From: CAYJBH01 sp964370765
GTDB taxonomy: Bacteria > Bacillota > Clostridia > Oscillospirales > Ruminococcaceae
Assembly: GCA_964370765.1 (NCBI GenBank)
Contig: CAYJKW010000017.1
Coordinates: forward strand, 1 to 34,488
Direction: 5' to 3'
Length of the DNA: 34,488 nt
The notes under the pieces were generated by a model. It had not been told where the DNA came from, searched no databases, and saw only the letters and a list, made by a program, of their open reading frames with translations. This document shows positions 1 to 7,011 of the stretch, one piece after another. Each line of letters starts with the position of its first letter. Positions within the stretch are counted from its first letter, which is position 1. A program made the translations under genes and the position numbers.

Positions 1-185
1 CCCATGGTTTTACCGCATGGATAACCACCGCCTAGCATCATGCCCTGTGTTGCGCTTATTACGCCGCCAATTACGGTGGCACGCTCTATAAGTGCTACCT
101 TTAAGCCAGCTTTTCCGGCTGTTACAGCCGCTGCGATACCGGCTGAGCCGGCACCAAAAACAACTAAATCAAACTGTGTATTCAA
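1..185 (-). CDS. FAD-dependent oxidoreductase, N-terminal part (cut by window edge)
   Basis: Only the first 61 codons are in the window; the gene runs off the left edge. Reading the minus strand from a TTG at 183-185, the protein begins with a short lead and then a beta-alpha-beta dinucleotide-binding fold: a hydrophobic strand, GAGSAG (a GxGxxG FAD-binding motif) at about residues 11-16, and an acidic residue (IER) at the end of the second strand near residue 38, followed by a Gly-Gly pair. This is the pattern of the FAD_oxidored / fumarate-reductase-like flavoproteins. A good Shine-Dalgarno (AGGAGA) lies about 8 bases before the TTG. It is the last visible gene of the TRAP transporter operon, 43 bases after dctM, so I infer that it acts on the imported acid or a product of it. 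The substrate cannot be told from the N-terminus. Confidence 0.8.
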   Translation of the reverse strand, partial: MNTQFDLVVFGAGSAGIAAAVTAGKAGLKVALIERATVIGGVISATQGMMLGGGYPCGKTM

Positions 186-205
186 ATTTTTTCTCCTTTA
201 TATTT

Positions 206-225
206 AAAGAACTCCTTAGTTCTTT
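206..225 (-). other. Intercistronic hairpin between dctM and the flavoprotein gene
   Basis: A perfect 8-base inverted repeat (AAAGAACT / AGTTCTTT) with a 4-base loop starts 3 bases after the dctM stop codon. It lacks a GC-rich stem and a clean U-run, so it is more likely an mRNA stabiliser or processing site than a full terminator. Role is inferred. Confidence 0.45.
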
Positions 226-228
226 AGC

Positions 229-1530
229 CTAACCCATTAACATATTTGGAATGAACAGCACAAAATCCGGGAAGAATGTACAGATTATTAAAACAATTAA
301 GATCGCCGCATAGAATGGCAGATTTGCCTTGATAAATTTTGTCATCGGTAATTTTAACACCGAACAAACCACAAACATCATTGAACCGAAAGGAGGTGTA
401 AGACCGCCTGCCTGTAGGTTTAGTACCATTACTAATCCAAAATGCACCGGATCAATTCCAAGCGCCTGCATCGGCTCCAGTAGTAGTGGAACCAAAATAA
501 TAATCAGTGGGCCGGATTCGATAAACATACCTGCAACAAGCAGGAATAGGTTCATAACAATTAGGAACACATATTTATTATCTACTACATCTACAATCAT
601 GTTGGATAGTAGATATGGTATACGCTCATAGCTAAGGTAATAACCGAAAAGATTTGCACCGATAAGAATGAACATAACATCAGCAGTAGATGAAAAGGAT
701 TCCCGTAGAATCGGAATAATATGTTTTAACTTTAGCTCGCGATAGATTAAAAATCCTACAACGAAACAATAAACTACTGCAATTGCACCACCCTCGGTAG
801 CGGTAAATGCACCAAAGCGTAGACCCATTAAAAGACCTAACGGCATAAAAAGTGCAAGTATTGCTGCCCAAGCACCTGTAGCAATTTCTTTAGGTGTCGC
901 ACGGGTATCTCTTGTCGTGCCGTACCCTCTTTTTTTTGCGATAATTGCAACGGTTATCATCATTGCAACACAAAGCATAATACCCGGTATGTAGCCCGCC
1001 ATAAAAAGCTCTGCAATTGATGTTCTTGATGCGGTTGCATATAGGATAAGTACAATTCCCGGTGGTATAACCGAAGGAATAAGAGAGGATGATGCTGTTA
1101 CAGCTGCTGAGAAGTCTTTTCCGTAACCTCTTTTTTCCATCTCCGGAACAAGAATTTTACACTGCATAGCAGCATCCGCATTACTGGAACCGGATATACC
1201 GCCCATTAAGGTACTAAGTAGAACGTTAACATGACCAAGACTACCCGGTAGATGACCCACACAAAGATCCGCAAATTTCATAAGTCGTGAGCTTATTCCG
1301 GAATAGTTCATTACAACACCGGCCATTATAAAGAATGGGATTGCAAGAAGTGGAAATGATTGTAAACCGATAACCAAGTTCTGTAAAGTTAGATGAACCG
1401 GCATGGTATTGTTCATAAACGTAAAGTAATAAATTGATGCAATAATTAAGGAATATGCAATCGGCACCTTAATTAAGAATAGAAATACTGCCAAGAATAG
1501 CGGCAGAAAACTGATAATTGACAACTCCAA
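229..1530 (-). CDS. dctM: TRAP transporter large permease, DctM family
   Basis: The 433-residue protein has the usual length for DctM, the large membrane subunit of tripartite ATP-independent periplasmic transporters, which carries the solute across the membrane using a sodium or proton gradient. About a dozen hydrophobic segments run through it. Family hallmarks are the GGISGSSNADA stretch at about residues 110-120 and IPSVIPPGI at about 151-159, plus the closing PPFG region near residue 380. The start is a TTG preceded by a G-rich Shine-Dalgarno (AGGGGGG) some 8 bases upstream; no in-frame ATG lies close by. It sits between dctQ (50-base gap with a small hairpin) and the flavoprotein gene, in a dctP-dctQ-dctM order. 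Fate of the substrate is unknown. Confidence 0.95.
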   Translation of the reverse strand: MELSIISFLPLFLAVFLFLIKVPIAYSLIIASIYYFTFMNNTMPVHLTLQNLVIGLQSFPLLAIPFFIMAGVVMNYSGISSRLMKFADLCVGHLPGSLGHVNVLLSTLMGGISGSSNADAAMQCKILVPEMEKRGYGKDFSAAVTASSSLIPSVIPPGIVLILYATASRTSIAELFMAGYIPGIMLCVAMMITVAIIAKKRGYGTTRDTRATPKEIATGAWAAILALFMPLGLLMGLRFGAFTATEGGAIAVVYCFVVGFLIYRELKLKHIIPILRESFSSTADVMFILIGANLFGYYLSYERIPYLLSNMIVDVVDNKYVFLIVMNLFLLVAGMFIESGPLIIILVPLLLEPMQALGIDPVHFGLVMVLNLQAGGLTPPFGSMMFVVCSVLKLPMTKFIKANLPFYAAILIVLIICTFFPDFVLFIPNMLMG

Positions 1531-1555
1531 AAGGTAGCCCCCCTTTAAATTTATA

Positions 1556-1576
1556 TCGACACCTCAACTGTGCCGA
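1556..1576 (-). other. Intercistronic hairpin between dctQ and dctM
   Basis: On the minus strand a 7-base stem (UCGGCAC with GUGUCGA, one G-U pair) closes a 7-base loop directly after the dctQ stop. There is no U-run. Possible mRNA processing or stability element; may be chance. Confidence 0.3.
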
Positions 1577-1580
1577 GATA

Positions 1581-2060
1581 CTATTCTGCTTTTTCGAACA
1601 CAGCCTTAATCTTAAGGTAAACATTTTTTGTACTGTAAATAGTAGTTAAGAAAAAGCTAACAACAATTGCTGCGTCTAATACAATATAAGGTAGCCTCAT
1701 TATCGATGTTGTTTTCGCACCGATATTCATACACATAACAATTCCAAGATAGGTCATATAGGCACATATAGCAAATATCAACAGTTCAACTATTACATCC
1801 AATACCTTTTGAACCTTTTTTGGAAGTATGTTAAAAATAACATCAATTGCAACATGGCTATTTTGCCGATAGCTTGTGGTAGCACCTATATAACAAGTCC
1901 ATGTGAAGGCAATTAACACCAACTCCTCGACCGGTACTATTATAGCACCAAACACATAACGCATTATAACATTAAGCGTAGTTAAAAGTACAACTGTACA
2001 AAGGAAAAACCATCCGATATATTCATCGATGTGTGAAATAATATTCTTAAATATTTTCAT
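1581..2060 (-). CDS. dctQ: TRAP transporter small permease, DctQ family
   Basis: The 159-residue protein is the small membrane subunit that pairs with DctM in a TRAP transporter. Four hydrophobic segments are visible (about residues 17-40, 50-70, 85-110 and 125-147), as is usual for DctQ. I place the start at the ATG at 2058-2060, because the Shine-Dalgarno AGGTG lies about 9 bases before it; an open frame continues upstream to 2126 but that stretch is the terminator hairpin after dctP and is unlikely to be translated. The gene lies 90 bases after dctP and 50 before dctM, and is probably expressed from the dctP promoter at a reduced level because of the hairpin between them. Confidence 0.92.
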   Translation of the reverse strand: MKIFKNIISHIDEYIGWFFLCTVVLLTTLNVIMRYVFGAIIVPVEELVLIAFTWTCYIGATTSYRQNSHVAIDVIFNILPKKVQKVLDVIVELLIFAICAYMTYLGIVMCMNIGAKTTSIMRLPYIVLDAAIVVSFFLTTIYSTKNVYLKIKAVFEKAE

Positions 2061-2083
2061 AATTTTATTCACCTGCTTTCTAT

Positions 2084-2127
2084 AAAAAGATGCGGTTGTC
2101 CCGGGCTTTACCGGTAACAACCGCATC
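2084..2127 (-). terminator. Intra-operon intrinsic terminator between dctP and dctQ
   Basis: On the minus strand a perfect 11-base stem (GATGCGGTTGT at 2127-2117 with ACAACCGCATC at 2099-2089) encloses an inner CCGG/CCGG pairing and is followed at once by a run of five T. It has every mark of a Rho-independent terminator, yet lies between two genes of one operon. The likely role is partial termination and 3'-end protection of the dctP message, giving more binding protein than permease. Confidence 0.8.
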
Positions 2128-2150
2128 CGGCAGTTGTGATTTTGCGACTA

Positions 2151-3233
2151 TTAGGAGTTACGGATTGTTTCAAGCTCTGCCATGATTTCGTCATACACGC
2201 CAGGTGTTAGGTTCGGGAATGCATCGTAGAAACCGGTAGATGCTTCCTGGAAGCCTGTTAGATCCGGCTCGATTAGCTCAACGCCATTTTCTTCAAGAGT
2301 AGCGATTGCTGCTTCTTCTGCCTCTGCAAACAATCTGTTGTGTAGCTCGCTACCTGCTGTAAACTCTTCCATAAATATTGTCTGCTGCTCTTCTGTAAGT
2401 ACATTGTTGAATATTTCTGCGGACATCATTACTGCGGAGTTACCAACAAAGTGGCCATCTAATGATATATAGTTTACCACTTCCCAGAACTGGTTGTCAA
2501 CATAATCGCTTAAAGATGATTCCATTCCATCTACAACACCGGTCTGGATTGCATTATAAATCTCGCCCCATGACATTGCAATTGGTGCTGCGCCAAAGCC
2601 GATAAATGTCTCTGTCCATGCCTGTGCATTTGGAACACGAATCTTTAGGCCTTTAATATCATCAACCGAGTGTACAGGAACTTTTGATGTACCGATGTGG
2701 CGCATACCAAACACCCAGTCTGTTGCAAGAACTTTAACGCCCTGCTCCTCAGCCTGTGCGTTTAGATTCTTCATAAAGTCTGTTTGCTGGAATGCAATAT
2801 ACTCTTCCTGTGTTTCGTATAACATTGGACCCTGTGTTGCTACATAGTCCGGTACCCAGTCTGCTAAGCAGTCAGGTGCATATACATTGATAAAGTATGA
2901 ACCGGCTATACATTGCTCAACACCGTCAACACCTATCGGTAGCTCGTTGTTAGGATAAATTTCGAAAATAATTTCGCCGTTTGTTCTCTCGGTGATATTT
3001 GCTGTAATTTCTTCTATTGCAATATGCTGTGCTTGGGTACTAAGGAAACTATGACCAACTCTAAAAATCATAGGCTCTACCGCATCGGATGACTCTTCAC
3101 CGGTTTCTTCGGTGGTTGCATCGGTAGCTGTGGATGTCTGCGCAACGTCTCCACCATCTGAGCTACAGCTTACTAAGCTGGCTGCAAGAAGGAGTGCAGA
3201 TAAGGACAGGGATAGCATCTTTAACATTTTCAT
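2151..3233 (-). CDS. dctP: TRAP transporter substrate-binding lipoprotein, DctP family
   Basis: This 360-residue protein is the extracytoplasmic solute receptor of the TRAP system. It starts with a lipoprotein signal peptide: positive residues, a hydrophobic run and a lipobox ending at Cys23, then a Ser/Thr/Glu-rich linker to about residue 52 that fits anchoring to the outer face of a Gram-positive membrane. The mature part follows the DctP pattern, with KIRVPN at about 197-202, whose Arg199 normally binds the carboxylate of the ligand, then a WGEIYNAIQTGVVDGME stretch near 222-238. The ATG has GAGGAG about 9 bases upstream. It is the first gene of the operon, with its own promoter 55 bases or so upstream and a terminator behind it. 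The ligand is probably an organic acid but cannot be named. Confidence 0.95.
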   Translation of the reverse strand: MKMLKMLSLSLSALLLAASLVSCSSDGGDVAQTSTATDATTEETGEESSDAVEPMIFRVGHSFLSTQAQHIAIEEITANITERTNGEIIFEIYPNNELPIGVDGVEQCIAGSYFINVYAPDCLADWVPDYVATQGPMLYETQEEYIAFQQTDFMKNLNAQAEEQGVKVLATDWVFGMRHIGTSKVPVHSVDDIKGLKIRVPNAQAWTETFIGFGAAPIAMSWGEIYNAIQTGVVDGMESSLSDYVDNQFWEVVNYISLDGHFVGNSAVMMSAEIFNNVLTEEQQTIFMEEFTAGSELHNRLFAEAEEAAIATLEENGVELIEPDLTGFQEASTGFYDAFPNLTPGVYDEIMAELETIRNS

Positions 3234-3294
3234 AATTTAAATCTCCTCTTTTTTTAAATTAATTGCAACATTGCGAATAAATTGTTACTGTATT

Positions 3295-3323
3295 ATTATA
3301 TCACCATATTTTCACATTTTCAA
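3295..3323 (-). promoter_or_regulatory. Sigma-A-type promoter for the dctP operon
   Basis: On the minus strand TTGAAA (3323-3318) and TATAAT (3300-3295) are separated by exactly 17 bases. Transcription would start near 3288 and give a leader of about 55 bases before dctP. Confidence 0.75.
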
Positions 3324-3346
3324 TTGGCATTTATCACTTAATTGAA
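3319..3346. promoter_or_regulatory. Candidate operator for the IclR-type regulator
   Basis: An inverted repeat TTCAATT (3319-3325) and AATTGAA (3340-3346), 14 bases apart, overlaps the -35 box of the dctP promoter. The position suits a regulator site for the divergent IclR protein. The repeat is AT-only apart from one pair, in an AT-rich gap, so chance is possible. Confidence 0.35.
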
Positions 3347-3407
3347 TAAATATTATTATGTGATTTTGTCGTTTTGTTCGCATTTTCAAAATTTTTTTGT
3401 TTTTTTG

Positions 3408-3436
3408 TTGACTACGCGTGATTTTTAGGCTATTAT
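3408..3436 (+). promoter_or_regulatory. Sigma-A-type promoter for the iclR-family gene
   Basis: TTGACT (3408-3413) and TATTAT (3431-3436) with a 17-base spacer. The start of transcription would fall near 3443, only about 16 bases before the TTG codon at 3459, which bears on the choice of start codon. Confidence 0.7.
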
Positions 3437-3458
3437 AAAAATATCGAGAATTTTACAT

Positions 3459-4295
3459 TTGCACACGGAGGTGGTCACCATTAAGCAGAAAAAGGATAAT
3501 TTAAACTCTGTCACATCCAACCAGTCCACAAGAAAGCTAATGCAGTTGTTGGAGACAATGTCAGCAGAGAAATCCGCCATACGCCTTGTTGATCTTGCAA
3601 AAAAATGTAGCATGGGGTCAAGCACCACATTGCGATATCTGATTACACTCGAGGATTTAGGGTATATAACTAAAAGTGTCATTAACAATAAATATTCTTT
3701 AACATCAAAAATCTTATATTTGGGTAACCAATCTCTGATTAAATCTGATATCGAAGATACTTTAACCCCTTTTTTACAGCGTGCCTCAACATCATTTCAA
3801 GCACAGGCTGCAATATATACCAACGAGAACAATCGACTTACACGAAAACTTTTCTGCGATATTACACATCCGGAACTATCCTACCCATCTGCAAATATAG
3901 ATATCTTTCCTATGCATTGCTCAGCTTCCGGAAAACTTTTTTTACAGCAGTACAGCACCTATGAGCTACACGAGTATATCCTACAGCATGGTTTACCTAG
4001 ATTTACAGAACACACTATCACAACATTTGCAGCTTTAAAAACCGAACTGGATAAAGTAAAGAGGAATGGATATGCAATATCGCGTGATGAGCATACATCC
4101 GGTATAAGCTGCGTTGCGGCGCCAATTTTAGACAAAAGCGGCAAGCTTGTAGCGACCTTAGGTATTAATAACGCTACATCAAGGCTTACCGATGAATATA
4201 TCTTTGATAATATTCTTAATTTAATATCAATATGTTCGGATATATCCCGCCTAAGGCCGGATATTGATAAGCTTTTATCCAAAGATGATAGATAA
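3459..4295 (+). CDS. IclR-family transcriptional regulator
   Basis: The protein has an N-terminal winged helix-turn-helix (about residues 25-85, with the IRLVDLAKKCSMGSSTTLRYL region) and a C-terminal effector-binding domain (about 105-270) showing the family's FPMHCSASGKLFL and YAISRDEHTSGISCVAAPI stretches. IclR proteins bind small organic acids and control adjacent catabolic genes, so it probably controls the divergent TRAP operon. Start choice is open. A TTG at 3459 gives 278 residues but has little room for a ribosome site after the predicted transcript start. A strong GGAGGTG at 3467-3473 lies inside that frame and points, with a 6-base spacing, to an ATT at 3480 (271 residues). The gene is convergent with rsmG and shares its terminator. 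Confidence 0.93.
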   Translation: MHTEVVTIKQKKDNLNSVTSNQSTRKLMQLLETMSAEKSAIRLVDLAKKCSMGSSTTLRYLITLEDLGYITKSVINNKYSLTSKILYLGNQSLIKSDIEDTLTPFLQRASTSFQAQAAIYTNENNRLTRKLFCDITHPELSYPSANIDIFPMHCSASGKLFLQQYSTYELHEYILQHGLPRFTEHTITTFAALKTELDKVKRNGYAISRDEHTSGISCVAAPILDKSGKLVATLGINNATSRLTDEYIFDNILNLISICSDISRLRPDIDKLLSKDDR

Positions 4296-4306
4296 CTATA
4301 TAAAAA

Positions 4307-4370
4307 AGCAAAAATCTGAACTGTTACCGGCTGTACAAAGGTACAACTGTAAAACAGTTCAGGTTTATTT
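4307..4370. terminator. Bidirectional intrinsic terminator between iclR-family gene and rsmG
   Basis: A perfect 10-base stem (CTGAACTGTT at 4316-4325, AACAGTTCAG at 4353-4362) encloses a smaller TGTAC/GTACA hairpin. It is followed by a T-rich run on the plus strand and by two T-runs on the minus strand (complement of 4301-4315), so it can stop transcription from both convergent genes. Confidence 0.85.
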
Positions 4371-4374
4371 TCTA

Positions 4375-5070
4375 CTAAGCTAGCGGCCTTTTGGCTATTA
4401 CACCACCGTTGCGTGGATACAGTTTTGCGGTGTTCACCTTTTTAGTATAAATTATTAGCTTGCGTTCATCACCCTGTGGTAGGCTATACCGTTGCTCTTT
4501 TTCCGGTTTTGCACCGAGTAATTTTGCGGCGCTACTGCCATCGACAAGGCTTTCCGCATCCCCTTTCATTGCAACAAAACTGCCTCCTACCTTGCATAGT
4601 GGCAGGCAGTATTCCAGTAAAACAGGTAGGGATGCTACCGCCCTTGCAGTTACAATGTCAAATGTCTCACGTAGATCTTTACGACCCACCTCCTCGGCAC
4701 GTCCGTTAACTATAGTTGCATCTATCTTAAGTTCTTTACATACAAACTCTAAAAATTTACAGCGTTTAGCAGTAGGCTCAACTAGGGTTAACTTTATATC
4801 CGGCCTTACTATTGCAACCACTAATCCGGGGAATCCTGCGCCACTGCCAACATCGCACATACTACCCTTTACAAGGGGGTTTGCAGCAAGATATAGACAG
4901 TCGATAAAATGCTTATCCTCTATCTCTTGCGGTTTAACAATGGCAGTAAGATTAACCTTTTGGTTGTAATCCACAAGCAGCTCAGCATAACTTTTTAACA
5001 TTTCAGCCTGCTGGTCATCCAGTTTAAATATTCCCTGTGCCTTTTCTTGTAACCGTAATTTATCTATCAT
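4375..5070 (-). CDS. rsmG: 16S rRNA (guanine(527)-N7)-methyltransferase RsmG
   Basis: RsmG (GidB) uses S-adenosylmethionine to methylate N7 of G527 in the 530 loop of 16S rRNA. The 231-residue protein has the usual length. The SAM-binding motif is GSGAGFPG at residues 75-82, preceded by the family pattern NLTAI...IEDKHFIDCL (about 40-59) and followed by TLVEPTAKRCKFLEFV, typical of the Rossmann strand and helix. The ATG start at 5070 has a modest AAAGG site about 9 bases upstream. It is the last gene of the rimP operon, 11 bases after dprA, with a terminator right behind. In many Firmicutes this gene lies near the origin with mnmG; here it is at the tail of the nusA-infB operon. Confidence 0.95.
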   Translation of the reverse strand: MIDKLRLQEKAQGIFKLDDQQAEMLKSYAELLVDYNQKVNLTAIVKPQEIEDKHFIDCLYLAANPLVKGSMCDVGSGAGFPGLVVAIVRPDIKLTLVEPTAKRCKFLEFVCKELKIDATIVNGRAEEVGRKDLRETFDIVTARAVASLPVLLEYCLPLCKVGGSFVAMKGDAESLVDGSSAAKLLGAKPEKEQRYSLPQGDERKLIIYTKKVNTAKLYPRNGGVIAKRPLA

Positions 5071-5081
5071 CTTAAAAACCT

Positions 5082-6161
5082 TTATCTGCTTTTATATATC
5101 ATCCCGCCTACACCCTGTTCAATAAGGCCTAACAACTCCAGCTCGGTAACACAGGCAAGTATTTTTGGCATGGGTTGTGACAACTTTTCATATAGCTGTT
5201 GCGACAAAATCCCTTTAGCAGGAATTAAACTTAGTGTCATTTCGGCAAGCGGTGATAACCCCTGTACTACCTGTTTTTTATCACGTCTTTTATTTTTAGC
5301 AATCAATCCACATTCCTTTAAAACTGTTTCCGGATTAATTGCCGGTATTGCACCATCGTAAATCAATCGATTTGCCCCTTCACCCATCGGGGATAAAATG
5401 CTGCCCGGTATCGCAAATATAGCCCTGTTTAGTACCTTCGCATGTTTCGCGGTATTCATTGTACCGCTTCGCTCCCTTGCCTCGCTTATTAAAACAGCAT
5501 CGGACAGTGCGGCGATAATTCTATTTCTAAGTAAAAAGGAACTTTTGGGTTGCAGTACACCCGGTGCAGTTTCGGATATAACAAGCCCCTGATGTTCGAT
5601 AGCCTTTTGTAACTCCTTATTTGAATGAGGATAGTACACATCAACCGGATTTCCCAGTACCGCAATTGTTGGCGTACCCTGTGCAACTGCAACACGATGT
5701 GCTACACCATCCAACCCCTCTGCAAGCCCTGAAACTATAATAACATTCTTTTCTACTAATCCAGTTGAAATATATTTTGTGGCATCAATTCCATATTTTG
5801 ATGGGGTTCTGGTGCCCACAATTGCTATCTTATAACCGCTGTGCATTAACTTCGTATCGCCTACAGCGTATAAAACTACCGGTGGGTTTTCTATCTCGGA
5901 TAGCCTAGCAGGATATTGTTCATCGGCAATAGTTATTATCTTAATATTACTGCTCTCGCAGCGGTCTATTATCTTAAAAATATCGATCTGAGATATATTG
6001 TTTAGCTCTTTAAGCTGTGCAGCTGATAAAAAATCATGAAATTCCTTAAAACCACGCACAGAATAAAGCTCATCGACACCAAATCTACCGATAATATCCT
6101 TTGCGTGGCAGGTGTTAGGTCCAAGTAGCTGTGCTAACCAGATAAGATTTAATAACGACAC
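5082..6161 (-). CDS. dprA: DNA-processing protein DprA
   Basis: DprA binds incoming single-stranded DNA during natural transformation and loads RecA onto it. The 359-residue protein has an N-terminal helical part (1-100), a Rossmann-like DNA-binding core with GTRTPSKYG near 116-124, SGLAEGLDGVAH at 144-155, RNRIIAALS near 212-220 and ERSGTMNTA at about 230-238, and a C-terminal winged-helix domain (about 300-359). The start is a GTG at 6159-6161 preceded by GGTGAGGAT; it overlaps the end of truB by 13 bases, which suggests translational coupling. DprA is widespread in bacteria not known to be transformable, so its presence alone does not prove competence. No other competence gene is in the window. 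Confidence 0.95.
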   Translation of the reverse strand: MSLLNLIWLAQLLGPNTCHAKDIIGRFGVDELYSVRGFKEFHDFLSAAQLKELNNISQIDIFKIIDRCESSNIKIITIADEQYPARLSEIENPPVVLYAVGDTKLMHSGYKIAIVGTRTPSKYGIDATKYISTGLVEKNVIIVSGLAEGLDGVAHRVAVAQGTPTIAVLGNPVDVYYPHSNKELQKAIEHQGLVISETAPGVLQPKSSFLLRNRIIAALSDAVLISEARERSGTMNTAKHAKVLNRAIFAIPGSILSPMGEGANRLIYDGAIPAINPETVLKECGLIAKNKRRDKKQVVQGLSPLAEMTLSLIPAKGILSQQLYEKLSQPMPKILACVTELELLGLIEQGVGGMIYKSR

Positions 6162-7006
6162 ATCCTCACCGCCTTTATTATCTCACCATCTCCTTTAACA
6201 AGACCGGCAAACTCATCACCATCATATAGCGTGGCGATACCATTAATGTTTGCTATCTCCTGTGTAAGGCCGTTTTTTATTCTTTGCACCCTATATTGTG
6301 GTAGCTTAACCTTAGGCAATGTTGTAAACAGCTGCTCTATCGACAGTAGCAGTTGTCTTGGGTCTTCCTGCTGTGCAATCTGCTGCATAGTTACAGCCTG
6401 CTGTATATTACAGCTACCGCTTTTTATACGTTGTAAGGCAGATAGTGTGGCCATACTACCACAGGCTTTTGCAATATCCTCGGCAAGGGTACGAATATAG
6501 CTACCCTCACTACAAATAACCTCAACAGTTGCAGTTTTATCCTTATAGCTTAAAAGTTTTATGGAGTATATCGTAACATTGCGTGGCGGCACTTGTGCCC
6601 GCTTGCCTGCCCTTGCAAGTTTATAAAGCGGTGTACCATCCACCTTTATAGCAGAATACATCGGTGGAATCTGTGTAATCTCACCGATAAAAGTTCTTAT
6701 TGTAGCTAAAAGTTGTTGCTCTGTAGGAATTACATCACAGCTATTAATAACCTCACCGGTAATATCTCCGGTATCGGTACAAATTCCAAATTCTATATCT
6801 GCAATATAGCCCTTGTCTTTTTCAGGTAGGTGGCTTATAAATTTAGTTCCACCACCAAAAAATATCGGCAGAACACCGGTCGCCATAGGGTCAAGTGTCC
6901 CGGTATGCCCCACCTTTTTTGTGCCATAAATCCCCCTAAGCTTTGCAACAACATCAAAAGATGTCCAGCCTTGGGGCTTATCTACAACTATAAATCCTTC
7001 GGCCAA
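6149..7006 (-). CDS. truB: tRNA pseudouridine(55) synthase TruB
   Basis: TruB converts U55 of the tRNA T-arm to pseudouridine and acts as a tRNA-folding chaperone. The 285-residue protein starts with the family pattern GFIVVDKPQGWTSFDVV, and carries the catalytic aspartate in GHTGTLDP (Asp39). Later motifs are YSAIKVDG near 127-134 and GSYIRTLAEDI near 176-186. The start is a TTG at 7004-7006 with GGGAG about 9 bases upstream, 5 bases after the nrnA stop. The usual partner ribF does not follow; dprA does. Confidence 0.96.
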   Translation of the reverse strand: MAEGFIVVDKPQGWTSFDVVAKLRGIYGTKKVGHTGTLDPMATGVLPIFFGGGTKFISHLPEKDKGYIADIEFGICTDTGDITGEVINSCDVIPTEQQLLATIRTFIGEITQIPPMYSAIKVDGTPLYKLARAGKRAQVPPRNVTIYSIKLLSYKDKTATVEVICSEGSYIRTLAEDIAKACGSMATLSALQRIKSGSCNIQQAVTMQQIAQQEDPRQLLLSIEQLFTTLPKVKLPQYRVQRIKNGLTQEIANINGIATLYDGDEFAGLVKGDGEIIKAVRMCRY

Positions 7007-7011
7007 CCTGT

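Noticed and set aside
2061..2126. N-terminal extension of DctQ up to 2126
   Set aside because: The added codons coincide with the terminator stem after dctP, while the ATG at 2060 has a good ribosome site and a usual DctQ start.
4460..4969. A 169-codon plus-strand open frame opposite rsmG
   Set aside because: Shadow of rsmG with no recognisable domain and no promoter or ribosome site.
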